From Paenibacillus sp. PCH8 (GTDB lineage: Bacteria; Bacillota; Bacilli; Paenibacillales; Paenibacillaceae): a stretch of DNA of 64,000 nucleotides. Location of the stretch: contig NZ_PKQK01000002.1 of the NCBI RefSeq assembly GCF_002968835.1, positions 1 through 64,000 of the forward strand, given 5' to 3'. Shown piece after piece: positions 44,869 through 54,618 of this stretch (positions are counted from its first letter, which is position 1; the number at the start of each line of letters is the position of its first letter). The notes under the pieces are model-generated. The model was not told the origin of the DNA. It worked only from the letters and a program-made list of their open reading frames with translations, and ran no database searches. The position numbers were made by a program, and so were the translations under genes.

Positions 44869-45606
44869 TCAATCCATAATGATATACCCTTCTTCGGGCT
44901 CCTGTTCAACGAACCCTGCCATATGACGAATCTGAAATTCAATCGGGTGATTGCTTCCCATCAAAATACGATTCTGTACCTCATCCGCCGTTTCGGTTGG
45001 CAATGCGAATGCACGCGTATGGGCAAACTGCCCTTGAAGTGTCGTATAGATCGCATTCACAAGCGGGTCACTACCCGCACGCCCAAATACATTAAGGATC
45101 ACAGATCCATCCGAGTCGAGCTTGTCCTTGACCATCGCAAAAAAAGAACTGGACGTAAACTGCTCGGGTGTACCCGTTGCCGAAAAAGCATCAATAATAA
45201 TATAGTCATATGTTCCAGCAGGTTCCTGCTCTAATAATTCGCGACCATCCCCGATCAGAACAGGACTTCCATTATATCCAAAAAAGGTTTGGCTCAACTC
45301 AGCAACCTCTTCGTCCAACTCAGCCACCTTGACCTGACGATCCGACAAGTAGGTTGGTAGTGTGCCAATACCATGTCCTACCACAAATACGGAATCAAAT
45401 TCAGAATTATTCCGTTCCATGAGATGCACCATCGCTCTGGGATATTCCAACACCATCCGGGCAGGCGTATCCAGATCTATCGCACCCTGCACCGCCGCGT
45501 TGGAGAACTCCAGAACACGAAAACGCCCTTTCTCTCCATACAGCCTGTTTGTATCATATACCGTCAGCTCATGCTGCTCACTTTTATTTCGATACAGAAC
45601 TCTCAC
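44869..45606 (-). CDS. Spermidine synthase-like protein
   Basis: 245 residues with a SAM/decarboxy-SAM Rossmann domain like spermidine synthases: VVGHGIGTLPTYL, VAELDEEVAELSQTFFG, IGDGRELL and YIIIDAFSATGTPEQF. The N-terminal beta region is short. Such stand-alone copies are common in Bacillales and may be methyltransferases rather than polyamine enzymes. Start GTG 45606 behind GGGAG. It is not beside speD or speA. Confidence 0.78.
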   Translation of the reverse strand: MRVLYRNKSEQHELTVYDTNRLYGEKGRFRVLEFSNAAVQGAIDLDTPARMVLEYPRAMVHLMERNNSEFDSVFVVGHGIGTLPTYLSDRQVKVAELDEEVAELSQTFFGYNGSPVLIGDGRELLEQEPAGTYDYIIIDAFSATGTPEQFTSSSFFAMVKDKLDSDGSVILNVFGRAGSDPLVNAIYTTLQGQFAHTRAFALPTETADEVQNRILMGSNHPIEFQIRHMAGFVEQEPEEGYIIMD

Positions 45607-45709
45607 TAACCGTTCTCCCTTCGTTCTCTGGCTGTTAATCCATTGCCTATAATCATTCTATTATAAGGGATAACCATGCACCACCCTATGCCTGTTTGAT
45701 GGAAAAAAC

Positions 45710-45748
45710 AAAATAAAGACCGTTTCCGATCGCGCGGAAACAGTCTTT
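45710..45748 (-). terminator. Intrinsic terminator of the LysR gene
   Basis: Stem AAAGAC(C)GTTTCC / GGAAAC(A)GTCTTT; on the minus strand a T-rich stretch follows. Confidence 0.82.
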
Positions 45749-45769
45749 GCCATAACTTGCCCGTCATGT

Positions 45770-46672
45770 TCAAGATCCAATTGCCTCATGCAGAGCCTGA
45801 ACATATTCCACTCCCAAGTTGGAGAGAGAAGTACTCTTGTGACTTATCCAACCTACATTAATAGACTCTTCACATTCCAGCGGAACAGGGATAATCTCAT
45901 TGCCGTTCAGATCGGCACTAAGGACTCCGGTAGAGATGGTATAACCATTCAAACCAATCAACAGATTAAACAACGTTGCACGGTCATTGACCTGTATACT
46001 TTTGGGATGTGATAACGTACTCAGGATTTCTTCGGAAAAATGAAAAGAATTGTATTCCCCCTGATCAAAGGACAGGTATGGATAATCCTGTAATTGCTCA
46101 ATGGCAACCGACTTCTGCTTCGCTAGCGGGTTCTTCACACTGATAAAGATATGCGGCTTGGCTGTGAATAGGCTTGTGAACACCAGTCCAGCATCCTTTA
46201 GCAATTTGTTAATGACTTTGTCATTGAATTCGTTCAGATACAGGATGCCGATCTCGCTACGCAGGCTTTTCACGTCTTGAATGATCTCATACGTCTTGGT
46301 CTCTCGGAGCGCCAACTCGTATTCATCCTGACCGTACTGCTGCACCAGACGTACAAAGGCATTCACTGCAAACGCGTAGTGCTGGGTGGATACCGAGAAA
46401 TGCTGAGGCGATGGCTTGGCGTTCAGATACCGATTCTCTAGCAGTTCGGCTTGTTCCACCACCTGACGTGCATAACTCAGGAACTCCACACCTTCTTTGG
46501 ATAGGGATATGCCCTTATTGGTCCGTTCAAAAATGGTAATACGCAGTTCCTGCTCCAGATCCCGAATGGCATTCGACAGGCTGGGCTGAGAGATAAATAG
46601 CCGTTTAGCCGCCTCATTCATCGAGCCCCGCGTAGCCACTTCAATCGCATATTTTAATTGTTGTAAGGTCAA
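45770..46672 (-). CDS. LysR-family regulator
   Basis: 300 residues. Winged-HTH front TLQQLKYAIEVATRGSMNEAAKRLFISQPSLSNAIRDLEQ split over residues 2-41, then a periplasmic-binding-like effector domain. TTG 46672 lies nine bases after GAGG; the 24 residues upstream in the same frame are unlike the family. It ends 71 bases downstream of the merR stop, on the same strand. No divergent target gene lies beside it; effector unknown. Confidence 0.9.
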   Translation of the reverse strand: MTLQQLKYAIEVATRGSMNEAAKRLFISQPSLSNAIRDLEQELRITIFERTNKGISLSKEGVEFLSYARQVVEQAELLENRYLNAKPSPQHFSVSTQHYAFAVNAFVRLVQQYGQDEYELALRETKTYEIIQDVKSLRSEIGILYLNEFNDKVINKLLKDAGLVFTSLFTAKPHIFISVKNPLAKQKSVAIEQLQDYPYLSFDQGEYNSFHFSEEILSTLSHPKSIQVNDRATLFNLLIGLNGYTISTGVLSADLNGNEIIPVPLECEESINVGWISHKSTSLSNLGVEYVQALHEAIGS

Positions 46673-46743
46673 GATTGAATTCCTCTTTTCGGTATCAATT
46701 GTACCTATTATATACCAAAAAGGCTCTAACTCTAAGTGGTACA

Positions 46744-47181
46744 TCAGGAGAATATATTCTTTTTCTCAAACACAGACATCTGGTTCTCCCTCATAATAGG
46801 GTATTCATCAGGAAACATACTCCGCTTGTCCAGCTTCTCATTAATAAAATCAACCACCTGCTGCAATGAAGCAATCTGCGACTCCACTTTCTTCCGGTAA
46901 TTCACCAGCATCTCTTGCTCATCAGGGAAGTCTGCGAGATCCGAATCCATAGACATCTGTAGGTAAGGCTTCATTTCATCCAAAGACATCCCTGTTTTTT
47001 TCAGACAAGTAATCAACTTCATCGTATGGATATCCCCCGGGCGATATACGCGATGGCGATTGGCCTTGCGTTCAGCTCGGGGAAGCAGTCCAATCTTCTC
47101 ATAATAACGAATCGTATCTTCCGATATTCCGGCCTGCTCTGACGTTTCTTTAATGGAGAACACTTCATTATCGCTCATCAT
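46744..47181 (-). CDS. MerR-family regulator
   Basis: 145 residues. N-terminal MerR HTH: SIKETSEQAGISEDTIRYYE, KIGLLPRAERKANRHRVYRP. The middle is a dimerisation coiled coil (YRKKVESQIASLQQVVDFI) and the tail has no Cys, so it is not a metal sensor of the MerR/CueR type. ATG 47181 follows GGAGG by six bases; a second ATG is the next codon. It is divergent from the SDR gene, with matching palindromes in both promoters, so it probably controls both. Confidence 0.92.
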   Translation of the reverse strand: MMSDNEVFSIKETSEQAGISEDTIRYYEKIGLLPRAERKANRHRVYRPGDIHTMKLITCLKKTGMSLDEMKPYLQMSMDSDLADFPDEQEMLVNYRKKVESQIASLQQVVDFINEKLDKRSMFPDEYPIMRENQMSVFEKKNIFS

Positions 47182-47211
47182 CACGAGCCTCCTCCACATT
47201 CATTTCTCTCC

Positions 47212-47242
47212 ATAGTACAACTTGGAGTCAGCTCCAAGTCAA
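47212..47242 (-). promoter_or_regulatory. merR promoter with MerR operator
   Basis: Minus strand: -35 TTGACT (47237-47242), 19-base spacer, -10 TACTAT (47212-47217). The spacer holds ACTTGGAG-CTGA-CTCCAAGT, an 8-4-8 inverted repeat. A 19-base spacer is the mark of MerR-activated promoters. Confidence 0.75.
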
Positions 47243-47268
47243 GCCATAATTCGTTTCTATGCTTACCC

Positions 47269-47299
47269 TTGACTTGGAGTCGACTCCAAGTTATAGAAT
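47269..47299 (+). promoter_or_regulatory. SDR promoter with MerR operator
   Basis: -35 TTGACT (47269-47274), 19-base spacer, -10 TAGAAT (47294-47299). ACTTGGAGTC/GACTCCAAGT (47272-47291) is a perfect 20-base palindrome nested in the spacer. It mirrors the merR-side site. Confidence 0.8.
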
Positions 47300-47350
47300 G
47301 AACGCAGCATACAGATCCGTTCTGTAATCCCATTCATCCTGGAGGTATTT

Positions 47351-48205
47351 ATGAATATACAAAATCAGCTTCGCACCGCTCTCATCACAGGCTCAACGTC
47401 GGGAATCGGTCTTGAACTCACCCGCAGGTTACTGGTTGAAGGATGGAAAGTCATCGGTCTCAACCGTTCCTCTTTCCCCGCCGATGATACCGATATCCAG
47501 AACGCAATACGTTCAGGCCAGCTCCGTTTGGTTCAAGCTAATCTGACCAACTATGACAATCTGAGAACTGCACTGGAGCTGATTAAATCCGATACCGATT
47601 CGATCGATGTCTTGTTTAACAATGCCGGAGGCAGCACGGCCGAACTTCAGTTCTCAGACCAAGGACATGAATTGCACTTTGAACTTCAGACCGTGGTCCC
47701 TTACATTATTTACATGGAATTAGTTGAGCTATTGCTCCAAGGACAAATGAAAACCGTCATTAATACTTCCACCAGCGCGTTCAACAGGGTCAAACAATTT
47801 GATCTGAACATCCTGGAACGTCCAACTGAATTCAAGAAGCTGTTTGGTCCATATGCCATTTCCAAGCTTGGTCTCTCGTTATGGACACATGAGGCTGCTA
47901 ATTCTGCTAAATCCGATGGAATTCAGATTCTGAGCGTAGATCCTGGAGGAAATAATACATTAAAGGGCAACAAAACGTCCGGTCTGCCCTTCTATATCAA
48001 ACCCGTCATGAGATGGTTCTTCCCTCATCCAAGTCATGGCGCTTCATTGCTCTACAATGCCGCCTTTTCACCAACTAGACATGAATCTGGTACGTTTCTG
48101 ATTAAAAACAAGGTAGCTACCCTTCGTTTCACAGAGCACGGCGCTGCAGTTTTAAACCGGGTAAACGAGATCTACGAGCAACGTTTTTGCACAACGCATG
48201 TCTGA
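47351..48205 (+). CDS. SDR-family oxidoreductase
   Basis: 284-residue short-chain dehydrogenase/reductase. Cofactor motif ITGSTSGIGLELT, structural NNAGG, catalytic Ser in TSTSAF and YxxxK in YAISKLGL. The C-terminal part (PFYIKPVMRWFFPHPSHGASLLYNAA) resembles the retinol-dehydrogenase/WWOX-like subgroup. A MerR-type promoter drives it, so it is probably induced by whatever the MerR protein senses, perhaps a reactive aldehyde. Ends at a hairpin. Confidence 0.9.
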   Translation: MNIQNQLRTALITGSTSGIGLELTRRLLVEGWKVIGLNRSSFPADDTDIQNAIRSGQLRLVQANLTNYDNLRTALELIKSDTDSIDVLFNNAGGSTAELQFSDQGHELHFELQTVVPYIIYMELVELLLQGQMKTVINTSTSAFNRVKQFDLNILERPTEFKKLFGPYAISKLGLSLWTHEAANSAKSDGIQILSVDPGGNNTLKGNKTSGLPFYIKPVMRWFFPHPSHGASLLYNAAFSPTRHESGTFLIKNKVATLRFTEHGAAVLNRVNEIYEQRFCTTHV

Positions 48206-48289
48206 AAAGCCTTCATTCAACCATGATACTCAGGATAGGTAGTACGCCTACCGGATTTTATTGAAACGATTACCCAAATATCTTTAGAG

Positions 48290-48317
48290 CGTGACCGCAC
48301 TCGGTCACGTTATTTTT
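48290..48317 (+). terminator. Intrinsic terminator after the SDR gene
   Basis: Perfect stem CGTGACCG / CGGTCACG with a CACT loop, followed by TTATTTTT. Confidence 0.88.
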
Positions 48318-48419
48318 GTCGTCCGTCTTTCATAATAGCCAGGCTCCGATTCATAGTTGTAATAGTGTCAACACACACAGTGCCCATTAAAATCTGCACC
48401 CTACCAGGAGGAAAATAGA

Positions 48420-49583
48420 ATGAGTGAAAGACAGCACAGTAACGGAAAACCATATAATGTACCGCAACCGATACGTAAAGATGGCGCTGGTGGGCCTGAT
48501 CTGGGACCCCGAGATGTTATGAGAGACATACAGAATCCAGACATGCTGGTACCTCCGGCAACCGATAATGGATTATTGCCTAACCTGAGAATGTCTTTTT
48601 CCGATACACATATGCAGCTGAACCATGGGGGATGGTCGCGTGAAATCACGGTGCGGGATCTGCCAATTGCGACGACACTGGCCGGTGTGAATATGAGTCT
48701 GACTCCAGGAGGCGTGCGTGAACTGCATTGGCATCAGCAGTCCGAGTGGGCCTATATGATCTGGGGAACAGCGAGAATCACCTCCGTTGATCAGAACGGG
48801 CGTAATTTCATTTCAGATGTCGGACCTGGCGATCTCTGGTTTTTCCCCAAAGGTCTACCCCATTCCATTCAGGGACTGGACGATGGGTGTGAATTTCTGC
48901 TCGTGTTTGATGATGGCTCTTTCTCTGATCTAAATACGTTATCCATATCCGACTGGTTTGCTCATACACCACCAGAGGTTTTGTCACTCAACTTCGGCGT
49001 ACCCGAATCTGCTTTTCAATCGATGCCGAAGGAACAGGTCTATATTTACCAAGATACCGTCCCGGGTTCCATCGAGAGCCAGGAAGTTCAATCTCCATAC
49101 GGCACTGTTCCCCTCACGTTCAAACATCGATTACTGGCCCAGGAACCGCTCATTACACCCGGAGGAAGCGTGCGGATTGTCGATTCCACCAACTTCCCCA
49201 TCTCGACCACTGTTGCCGCTGCCCTCGTGGAGATCAGACCCGGGGCCATGCGTGAATTGCACTGGCATCCCAATGCAGATGAGTGGCAATACTATTTGAC
49301 AGGACAAGGAAGAATGACGGTCTTTGGAGGAAATGGTGCTGCACGGACTTTTGACTATCGTGCTGGAGATGTTGGATATGTTCCTGTAGCCATGGGACAC
49401 TATATACAAAATACCGGTACAGACACCTTGTGGTTTTTGGAGATATTCAGAAGTGACCGTTTCGAAGATGTTTCACTAAATCAGTGGATGGCTTTAACCC
49501 CTCGCGATCTGGTCCGTGACAATCTGAATGCACCACCCGAGCTACTGGATGCACTCCGCAAAATCAAATGGCCTGTTGTATAA
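48420..49583 (+). CDS. oxdC: Bicupin oxalate decarboxylase
   Basis: 387 residues with two Mn-cupin domains. It converts oxalate to formate and CO2. Site 1 ligands: [17 protein letters not shown] and the His of GLPHSIQG. Site 2: [18 protein letters not shown] and the His of AMGHYIQN, with the Glu of FLEIFRSD. The site-1 lid, SENS in characterised B. subtilis OxdC, reads SDLN here ([10 protein letters not shown]), so the proton-donor Glu is Asp. No signal peptide. ATG follows GGAGG. No formate dehydrogenase or transporter nearby. Confidence 0.9.
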   Translation: MSERQHSNGKPYNVPQPIRKDGAGGPDLGPRDVMRDIQNPDMLVPPATDNGLLPNLRMSFSDTHMQLNHGGWSREITVRDLPIATTLAGVNMSLTPGGVRELHWHQQSEWAYMIWGTARITSVDQNGRNFISDVGPGDLWFFPKGLPHSIQGLDDGCEFLLVFDDGSFSDLNTLSISDWFAHTPPEVLSLNFGVPESAFQSMPKEQVYIYQDTVPGSIESQEVQSPYGTVPLTFKHRLLAQEPLITPGGSVRIVDSTNFPISTTVAAALVEIRPGAMRELHWHPNADEWQYYLTGQGRMTVFGGNGAARTFDYRAGDVGYVPVAMGHYIQNTGTDTLWFLEIFRSDRFEDVSLNQWMALTPRDLVRDNLNAPPELLDALRKIKWPVV

Positions 49584-49630
49584 TCTAGCATGCGTCTCTA
49601 TCCTCTGACCGGAAATGGGGGGGGGAATAA

Positions 49631-49673
49631 AAAAGGCAACTCCCAAGTGAATTTCACTTGGGAGTTGCCTTTG
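49631..49673. terminator. Strong bidirectional terminator
   Basis: 19-base perfect stem AAAGGCAACTCCCAAGTGA / TCACTTGGGAGTTGCCTTT with a three-base loop between oxdC and fruA. Confidence 0.95.
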
Positions 49674-49692
49674 TTCATTTCATATATTATTG

Positions 49693-51665
49693 TTACTTCA
49701 CAAGGGTAGGCGACTTCTTCCACAGTCCTAGAATCAGACCGGAAATCACCGAACCAATCGCCACAGCGAGCAGGAACAGAACTGCATGATTCGCCAATGC
49801 TGCAACGAAGATTCCACCATGCGGAGCCGGAACGTTAATACTCCACAGCTGCGTTAGTCCGCCAGCAACAGCGGAACCGATGATACAGGATGTCAATACC
49901 CGCAATGGGTCAGCGGCTGCAAATGGAATTGCACCTTCCGTGATGAAAGATAATCCAAGTACATAGTTCGTCAATCCTGACTTGCGTTCTTGCTCCGTAA
50001 ATTTGGATTTGAAGAATGTCGTTGCAAGGGCAATCGCCAGAGGAGGCGCCATACCCCCTGCCATAACCGCTGCCATCCATGCACCGTCTGTGTTACCGCT
50101 GGATGTGAATACACCAATCGCGAACGTGTAAGCCGCTTTGTTGAACGGTCCGCCCATATCGATGGCCATCATGCCACCAAGTAACAAACCAAGCAATACC
50201 TTATTTCCGGTCCCCAGATTACCAAGCGCTTCTACAAGCCATGTGTTCAGAGAACCAAAGATCGGATCAAAGACATAGAAGCTGATGGCACCCACGATGA
50301 GCAAACCGAATACCGGATACAGCAAAATTGGTTTCAAGCCATCAATGGCTTTCGGCAATCCCTTGAGTGCCTTGCGAAGACCAATAACTACATAACCTGC
50401 CAGGAAACCGGCAGCCAGCCCCCAAGGAAACCGGCGTTGGAGTTAACCGCCATCAATCCACCGACCATACCTGGCATCAGGGCCGGGCGATCGCCGATAC
50501 TCATCGCAATAAATCCGGCAAGGACTGGAATCAGGAAGTGGAATGCACCTGTTCCGCCACCAATGGTTTGAAGTAATTGCACAATCGGATTATCAGGGCT
50601 AGCAATCTGTTCGAATAAGAAGGAGATCGCAAGCAGGATACCCCCACCTACAACAAATGGCAGCATGTGCGAGATTCCGTTCATCAGGTCTTTATAGATT
50701 TTGCTACCTACACTTACCTTGCCAGCGCTTGCGCCCTCATCCTTGGCATTTCCGCCTTGGCTGCGATAGATCGGCGCATCGCCATTCACGGCCTTGCGAA
50801 TCAACTCTTCGGATTTGCGAATTCCATCGCTCACCGGTCTTTGCAATACCGGTTTGCCATCGAAGCGTGCCATCTCCACATTTTTGTCTGCGGCAACGAT
50901 GACCCCTTTGGCGCGGGCAATCTCATCCGCAGTCAGAACATTCTGTGCGCCTTCGGAACCGTTTGTCTCCACGCGAATATTAATGCCCATTTCCTGAGCT
51001 TTCTTTTTGAGTGCATCTTCAGCCATAAATGTATGAGCTATTCCTGTTGGACATGCTGTTACCGCAACGACAAAATCTTCCGAATTCGCGTTACCTACAA
51101 TCACACCAGAGGTACTCTGTTTCTGATCGTTAGCGTTACCTGAGCCGGATGCAGCATTCGCTTCTTTTTCCGCTTTTGCTTTCTCCTTGGCTGCTTCTTT
51201 CTCCGCTGCTTCAGCCTGTTTGGCATCAAACAATGCACTTACTTCTCCCGGTGTATCCGTACTCATCAACTGTGAGATGAAATCGCTATCAATCAACAAC
51301 CTGGAAAGAGCTGCAAGCGTACGCAGATGGGTATTCCCAGCACCTTCAGGTGCTGCAATCATGAAGAATACATGAGCGAGCTGATCATCCAGCGCTTCAA
51401 AATCAAGTCCTTTTCTACTCTTGGCAAATACAACTGTTGGTTCATTCACCGCCGTTGTTTTGGCATGTGGCATAGCAATTCCGCCACCGATGCCCGTGCT
51501 GGATTCAGCTTCTCTTTTATAGATCATTTCCTTGAACAGGACCGGATCATTGATACGTCCGCTTCGGTTCAGGCTGGCAATTAATTCATCAATAGCCTCA
51601 TCCTTGGTTGTAGCCTGCAGGTCCATGATCATCGTTTCCCGGATCATCAAGTCTGTTATTCTCAT
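49693..51665 (-). pseudogene. fruA: Fructose PTS enzyme IIABC, frameshifted
   Basis: Fructose-specific phosphotransferase component that imports fructose as fructose 1-phosphate. IIA (about 1-150) keeps the phosphorylated His in GGGIAMPHAKT; IIB keeps the Cys in VTACPTGIAHTFMAEDA; the IIC membrane domain follows. The frame breaks in IIC: the first part (50388-51665) runs GFLGG then WLPVSWQVM and stops, while the rest continues one frame over to 49693 (KALKGLPKAIDGLKPILLYP). Adding one C to the C5 run at 50419-50423 restores an intact protein of about 657 residues. Could be sequence error or a real mutation. Confidence 0.9.
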
Positions 51666-51753
51666 CTTGGTACACTCCCTTAAAGTTCAGTCGGCCTAAG
51701 CTATGCAGGCCTCACTACATTACATTTCAATACTTTATATATGCCTTGTTAGA

Positions 51754-52665
51754 CTAAATCGTCGTAATAGTGACTTGATTGCGAAGTTCGTCGATCCGTT
51801 CCCGTGTTGCCAGGTCATCCGAGAAAGCGGTCGCGCTTCCAGATGCAACCCCTGTTCGGAAGGCTTCCAGCAGATCTCCGTTCAGTACATAGGTACCTAC
51901 GAATCCGCCAATCATGGAGTCTCCGGCACCAACCGAGTTTTTCACAGTCCCTTTTGGGACGTTGGCGTGATGAACTTCCGTTTGGGTAATGAACAACGCA
52001 CCTTCGCCTGCCATGGAGATCAGAACATGCTTCGCACCGGCTTCGAGCAACTTGCGTCCGTAGACGACCAGTTCATCCCGAGTCTCAATGGTGACACCGA
52101 ACAGTTCGGCCAGTTCATGATGATTCGGCTTCACCAACAATGGTTCGTGTTCAAGAGCTTCCATTAGGGCCGGGCCAGTTGTATCAATCACGAATTCGGC
52201 ACCCGTTTGCTTGCAGACTTGAATGAGACGATCATAGAAATCCGTTCCAAGTGAAGGTGGTATGCTTCCGGAGAGAATGACCATATCTCCTTTTTGCAAT
52301 GAAGACAATTTGTGAAGTAACTGCTCTGCCTCTTCAGCACTTATTGCAGGTCCAAGACCATTAATCTCGGTCTCTTCTCCATGCTTCAGCTTGATGTTAA
52401 TGCGCGTATCATCTGCAATCGTAACAAAGTCTGTCCGGATGTTATCTTCTTGCAACTTGTCATTAATGTAACGTCCCGTGAATCCACCAAGGAAACCAAT
52501 GGCCGTGTTATCTGCCCCAAGTTGATTCAGTATGCGAGAGACATTAATGCCTTTGCCACCAGGAAGTTTCAGATCCCGATTCATTCGATTCAATCCGCCA
52601 AGCTTCAGCTCATCCACTTGCACGATGTAATCAATGGACGGGTTTAGTGTTATTGTATATATCAT
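51754..52665 (-). CDS. fruK: 1-phosphofructokinase
   Basis: 303 residues, PfkB family. Phosphorylates fructose 1-phosphate to fructose 1,6-bisphosphate. Motifs TLNPSIDYIVQV, LPGGKGINVSRIL and the catalytic VGAGDSMIGGFVG are intact. It begins two bases after the fruR stop, and fruA follows 88 bases later, so fruR-fruK-fruA form the classical operon. Confidence 0.95.
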   Translation of the reverse strand: MIYTITLNPSIDYIVQVDELKLGGLNRMNRDLKLPGGKGINVSRILNQLGADNTAIGFLGGFTGRYINDKLQEDNIRTDFVTIADDTRINIKLKHGEETEINGLGPAISAEEAEQLLHKLSSLQKGDMVILSGSIPPSLGTDFYDRLIQVCKQTGAEFVIDTTGPALMEALEHEPLLVKPNHHELAELFGVTIETRDELVVYGRKLLEAGAKHVLISMAGEGALFITQTEVHHANVPKGTVKNSVGAGDSMIGGFVGTYVLNGDLLEAFRTGVASGSATAFSDDLATRERIDELRNQVTITTI

Positions 52666-52667
52666 TG

Positions 52668-53414
52668 TTATCCCTCAATTATTTTAGTTTTCTGGGCGAT
52701 TCCAGGCCGCCAGTGTTCTGGCATATGCTCGGTAATCAAATCGGCCTCCTCCAAATCAAATAATTTGGCAAAAGTAATTTCCCCTATTTTGCTGGAATCA
52801 GCCAGCACATAAGATTTTCCCGACAATTGATGTGCACGCCTTTTAATCAAGGCTTCCTCCGGATCAGGCGTTGTATACCCCATTTCGGGGTCCACTCCAT
52901 TGCTTCCAAGAAAACATTTATCAAAACGGAAATTATCCATGTTCTGTAATGCAATACTGCCAATGACTGCCTTCGTATGAATCTTCATCATACCTCCGAG
53001 CAAATAACTGCGAATACGCTTACTCACCAATGCTTCAACATGTGAAAGTCCATTGGTCACAACCGTCACGTCTTTGGCTTCAATAAAAGGAATCATCGCT
53101 AACGTCGTTGTTCCTGCATCCAGATAAATGCATTCGCCATTTTCGATCTCCTGTGCAGCCAAACGAGCAATCGTTGTTTTTTGTTGAATGTTTTTGAACG
53201 TTTTCTCTTCCATGCCGGGTTCTAGTCGTTTTTCATTCACCAGTGCAGCGCCGCCGTGGATACGTTTGAGCATCTGACGACTCTCCAGATCAATCAAGTC
53301 ACGTCTAATCGTTGATTCGGAAGCACCAAGCACATCGACAAGCTCTTGCAGTTTCACAATCCCCTGTAAATGTAAGCGCTCTATAATTGCAGAATATCGT
53401 TCTTCAGTCAGCAT
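52668..53414 (-). CDS. fruR: DeoR-family fructose operon regulator
   Basis: 248 residues. DeoR HTH front: TEERYSAIIERLHLQG, KLQELVDVLGASESTIRRDL. The C-terminal sugar-phosphate sensor has YLDAGTTTLAMIPF and VLADSSKIGE. It probably represses fruRKA until fructose 1-phosphate is present. ATG 53414 has a GGAGG seven bases upstream. A possible catabolite-response element, TGTAAGCGCTCTAT at about 53371-53384, lies within the coding start (12 of 14 consensus positions), so CcpA control is conceivable. Confidence 0.92.
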   Translation of the reverse strand: MLTEERYSAIIERLHLQGIVKLQELVDVLGASESTIRRDLIDLESRQMLKRIHGGAALVNEKRLEPGMEEKTFKNIQQKTTIARLAAQEIENGECIYLDAGTTTLAMIPFIEAKDVTVVTNGLSHVEALVSKRIRSYLLGGMMKIHTKAVIGSIALQNMDNFRFDKCFLGSNGVDPEMGYTTPDPEEALIKRRAHQLSGKSYVLADSSKIGEITFAKLFDLEEADLITEHMPEHWRPGIAQKTKIIEG

Positions 53415-53604
53415 CTTCATTCCTCCAACTGCTTCTATAGTATCATAATCTCCACAAAAAACAATCATTTTCATTCAAAATAATTTAAAAACATCCAAAC
53501 AACCGCATCTTACGACTTATTTTCTTGTCCAATTGTCCCTTTCCCCGACTCCAGAACACGCATCTGATAATCTAGTCCCTATTTTATCTAAGGTGGGACC
53601 TGAT

Positions 53605-53958
53605 TTGACAGACCGTCCACACAAACGGCGTAAACCCTGTGCCCTGCATCCGAAAAAGAAGGCTGCCTATCCCCGCTTCGGATGGATCTCATCCAACTGG
53701 AGTGGCTACGCTCTTACAGGATTACCGAACCCCTACCGGCGCATCTCAGCGGAATGGACTGTCCCCTATGTACTACCTTGCACACGTAACTCCTATTCAT
53801 CCGCCTGGATTGGGATTAATGGCTTCGAGAACACCAGTCTCATTCAGACCGGGACAGGTCACGACTGGATTCAAGGGAAGCCCAGCTATTATGCCTGGTG
53901 GGAGATCCTGCTTGAAATTGATTCATTTAACAAACAAAGTTTATTTCATGTTCTTTAA
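53605..53958 (+). pseudogene. Truncated G1-type (eqolisin-like) glutamic peptidase
   Basis: 117 codons from a TTG behind AAGGTGG. It matches the front half of bacterial G1-family endopeptidases: GWISSNWSGYALTG, ISAEWTVPYV, SSAWIGINGFENTSLIQTGT and AWWEIL. The Gln of LIQTG and the Glu of WWE are in catalytic-region motifs. After WWEIL the match is lost: the reading runs LEIDSFNKQSLFHVL and stops, where the family has about 100 more residues. The other frames do not resume it, so a deletion is more likely than a frameshift. It carries no signal peptide. Confidence 0.65.
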
Positions 53959-53990
53959 AGGGTATCCCTATGTTCTTCATATCCCCTTAA

Positions 53991-54041
53991 AAATCCTGCA
54001 GCCTCCAGCGCTTTATGCGTGGCGTTGCAGGATTTTGCTTT
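53991..54041. terminator. Bidirectional terminator
   Basis: 11-base stem AAAATCCTGCA / TGCAGGATTTT with a structured GC-rich loop between converging genes. Confidence 0.85.
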
Positions 54042-54051
54042 TCAAGGGCGT

Positions 54052-54537
54052 TTATGACTCTACCACCGTTGCATCCGGTTTGGGTTTAAGCCATTGACCA
54101 CGCTCATTAATAAAAGCTCCCTTGAAGCGGCCCATCTCCAATTGTTCAATCAGTTTCTCCTCGTCCATAACCAGAATCTCAGCCAATTGCCCCGAGGTGT
54201 AATAATGAGCGGGATTGTAATCGAGCAGCACAGGAACAGCCGTATCATATAGTTCTTTGATCAGATTTTCGAAGGAATGCCGACCCAGATTCTCCATGTC
54301 TCTATAATAATGCAAATGTTGGGATACCATATTACGAAACGATTTATTCTCCAAATGCATCCACAACGTATTGCAAGCCTGAACACTCATATAATTTTGT
54401 TCCACATCATAAAATTGAACTTCTTCAATCTTCATGTACTTCTCTTGAAATGCAACAATTTTAATCAAAGGTACCTTTCGTTGACGCGACGCTTTCTTCA
54501 CATGCGATCTAAATTGCTCATAGTTCATTTCATTCAT
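54052..54537 (-). CDS. Protein with C-terminal excisionase-like HTH
   Basis: 161 residues, not firmly recognised. Residues 1-110 are helical and charged. Residues about 113-152 read YTSGQLAEILVMDEEKLIEQ then LEMGRFKGAFINERGQWLKP, the layout of a MerR/excisionase-type winged helix (helix, turn, helix, then wing ending W-L-x-P-K). It may be a small DNA-binding regulator. The ATG has AGGGA upstream. It lies between a terminator and the monooxygenase gene. Confidence 0.72.
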   Translation of the reverse strand: MNEMNYEQFRSHVKKASRQRKVPLIKIVAFQEKYMKIEEVQFYDVEQNYMSVQACNTLWMHLENKSFRNMVSQHLHYYRDMENLGRHSFENLIKELYDTAVPVLLDYNPAHYYTSGQLAEILVMDEEKLIEQLEMGRFKGAFINERGQWLKPKPDATVVES

Positions 54538-54618
54538 CTATTATCCCTGCCTTTAACATGTTCCAACCGACATTTTACAACAAATTAAAGACAAGTGTAA
54601 CCTCATATGGCGAAAAAC

